Part shown: in pieces, positions 44,507 to 46,000 of the stretch
How positions within the stretch are numbered: position 1 is the first letter of the stretch
How the letters are laid out: each line of letters begins with the position of its first letter
DNA from: Fibrobacter sp.
GTDB lineage: Bacteria; Fibrobacterota; Fibrobacteria; Fibrobacterales; Fibrobacteraceae
Direction of reading: 5' to 3'
Length of the DNA: 46,000 nucleotides
Assembly (NCBI GenBank): GCA_017503015.1
Contig: JAFVTX010000015.1
Location: 1 to 46,000, forward strand
The notes under the pieces: model-generated
What the model saw: the letters and a program-made list of their open reading frames with translations, nothing else
What the model was told of the DNA's origin: nothing
The model's database searches: none
Made by a program: the position numbers and the translations under genes

Positions 44507-46000
44507 ATGAAATTCTGGTTGATGGCTATTGGTATAGGGCTGGTTTGCCTTGCGGGCTGTTCTTCCGACCCGAAGGTTTCGGGCGGCACCGAGGACCACG
44601 GAATCGTGGCGCTTGTGGACAAGGACATTGTAGGGGTGTCCCAGAAGGGGCCGTTCATAAAGGGTTCCAGCATTTCGCTATACAGTCTAAACGAGAACTT
44701 CGCGCAGACCGGCATGAGTTTTAGCGGGAAGATACTTTCAGACAACGGAGAATTCTCGTTCCAGAAAATAAGCACTCCATCGCAGTACGCTTCCCTGGTG
44801 GCGAACGGCTACTACCGAAACGAAATCACGGGAGAACTTTCCGAAGGACCGATATCGCTCTATGCCATATCGGATTTGAGCGGGCGCGATTCCGTGAACA
44901 TCAACCTGCTGACCCACCTGGAATACGAATGCGTATTCTCCCTGTTGAACAAGGGCATTCCCTTCGAGGAGGCCAAGAAAACCGCCAAGGGAAATGTCCT
45001 CTCATCCTTCTACATAACAGGCAATTTCAGCGGTTCTGAAGAGATGAATATATTGGAAAATGGCGAAAGTAACGGAGTCCTGCTGGCGATTTCAGTCCTA
45101 TTGCAAAGGGATTTGAATGCGGCAAAACTGACACAGGAACTACAGGAAATATCGGGCGCAATCGCCCTGGACGGAGAATGGGCCAACAATTCCATAGAGG
45201 CCGAAATCGCCGACTGGGCAGAAGGCGCCAACCTGTCCAAAATCCGCAGGAACATTCTTGCGTGGAAACTGGGCGACGACCTGCCCGATTTCGAGAAATA
45301 TGTCAACCGTTACTGGTGGAAAGTCTACAAGTTGCCAGACTGCACCACAAAGAATAATGGAGACACGGCAAGGGTATCGAACAAACTAAGCGTGAACGAC
45401 GGCAGGGATTTTATCTGCACAGACAACAACTGGAAAAAAATCCTGCTACCTGGAGAAGGCAAAAGGACCGTACAGTTGGAAAAGGGGGTACTCTGGGTCC
45501 CTGCCTACAAGGACAAAATCCGTCCGCTGGTCTTTGACGGAGATGAGGACGGAATCTACGATTTGGAAGAAGGATTCGGAGGATGGATCAGTTTCGACGA
45601 CAAGGACAATGGCGGAAACTCCGAAATCAGCGTAAAGTACGGCATTGACAATATGGAAATATCGTTCAAGGTTTTCTATGGGAACTGGGTAAGCGTAGGG
45701 AGCGGAAACCAGCCTTCGCCCTATCCTTTCGTCGGTTTCGGCTTCGACTTGGACAATTCCGTGAGGGAGACCGATGTCAGCGATTACGAGGGCATCTGCC
45801 TGCAATATTCCCTTTCCAGAACCATCCGACTGCAACTGACTTCCGGGACAAACTACTGGTACCAAATCCTGAAAAGCACCGGGGGTGAAATCAAGGCCGC
45901 AAACATCAAGTTCCTCGATTTCAGGAACGGATGGAAAGTAAACGAGATGACCATCTCCGAAGGCCTGAGAAATGCCGGAACCTTCCATTTCACAGCACCC
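44507..46000 (+). CDS. Lipoprotein with LPDC module and CBM11-like domain, 3' end outside window
   Basis: ATG at 44507 follows GAGGAG closely and lies 10 nt after the regulator stop. The frame stays open for 498 codons to the right edge. It has a lipobox LAGC (MKFWLMAIGIGLVCLAGCSS), an N-terminal beta domain (VSQKGPFIKGSSISLYSLNE, as in Fibrobacter surface proteins), a helical middle (about 110-280), one LPDC...C.DN.W module (about 286-320), and a CBM11-like domain (EKGVLWVPAYKDKIRP, GICLQYSLSRTIRLQL, YWYQI). It is probably co-transcribed with the TIGR02147 gene. Function: unknown, likely cell-surface binding. Confidence 0.85.
   Translation, partial: MKFWLMAIGIGLVCLAGCSSDPKVSGGTEDHGIVALVDKDIVGVSQKGPFIKGSSISLYSLNENFAQTGMSFSGKILSDNGEFSFQKISTPSQYASLVANGYYRNEITGELSEGPISLYAISDLSGRDSVNINLLTHLEYECVFSLLNKGIPFEEAKKTAKGNVLSSFYITGNFSGSEEMNILENGESNGVLLAISVLLQRDLNAAKLTQELQEISGAIALDGEWANNSIEAEIADWAEGANLSKIRRNILAWKLGDDLPDFEKYVNRYWWKVYKLPDCTTKNNGDTARVSNKLSVNDGRDFICTDNNWKKILLPGEGKRTVQLEKGVLWVPAYKDKIRPLVFDGDEDGIYDLEEGFGGWISFDDKDNGGNSEISVKYGIDNMEISFKVFYGNWVSVGSGNQPSPYPFVGFGFDLDNSVRETDVSDYEGICLQYSLSRTIRLQLTSGTNYWYQILKSTGGEIKAANIKFLDFRNGWKVNEMTISEGLRNAGTFHFTAP

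Overview
The window looks like a chromosome segment of a Fibrobacter-type rumen or gut bacterium (phylum Fibrobacterota). The evidence is a TIGR02147-type regulator, a fibro-slime domain lipoprotein, several lipoproteins sharing a short Cys-containing module (LPNC...EG...C.DG.W), two CotH-kinase proteins, and -10 boxes of the form TATATT. This assignment is an inference from protein families; no rRNA gene is present. I see no tRNA, rRNA, CRISPR array or transposase.

Layout. 1-607: 5' part of a collagen-like lipoprotein gene (minus strand) behind a hairpin-rich leader. 1070-1527: a YoeB-type toxin and its antitoxin. 1588-3650: a decayed region with an acyl-CoA dehydrogenase pseudogene that carries two small AT-rich genes inside it, palindromic repeats and terminators. 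3653-6360: translation genes rpsB-tsf and rplM-rpsI (minus strand); rpsI appears to start at ATC. 6361-6716: rplM promoter, a palindromic repeat and a 7-bp tandem repeat. 6717-13113: a minus-strand operon of a Wzc-like tyrosine autokinase, an outer-membrane-type protein, a two-domain SppA protease with a beta-rich N-terminal extension, and a CNNM/CorC-type membrane protein.

13191-33324: a surface-polysaccharide locus. The plus-strand half has CotH, a WecG/TagA glycosyltransferase, then a phosphonate module (PEP mutase fused to a nucleotidyltransferase domain, phosphonopyruvate decarboxylase, metallophosphoesterase, SDR, LicC/PntC-like nucleotidyltransferase, an unassigned Rossmann oxidoreductase), then a flippase, a TagB/TagF-like transferase and an acyltransferase. 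The minus-strand half, translationally coupled, has a Wzy-like polymerase, three glycosyltransferases, a second TagB/TagF-like transferase, an IspD/TarI-like cytidylyltransferase and an SDR. A second acyltransferase gene diverges at 32278. Together they could build a glycan decorated with phosphonate and with CDP-activated alditol phosphate groups. No aminoethylphosphonate transaminase is visible, so the phosphonate may not be the usual 2-aminoethylphosphonate; this is the best candidate for an undescribed pathway here.

33381-38517: UDP-glucose dehydrogenase, a large CotH/lamin-tail lipoprotein and a DMT-family transporter. 38619-46000: a cluster of cell-surface lipoproteins built from shared modules (LPNC repeats, collagen-like stretches, CBM11-like beta-sandwich modules, fibro-slime), with a TIGR02147 regulator that looks leaderless; the last lipoprotein gene runs off the right edge.
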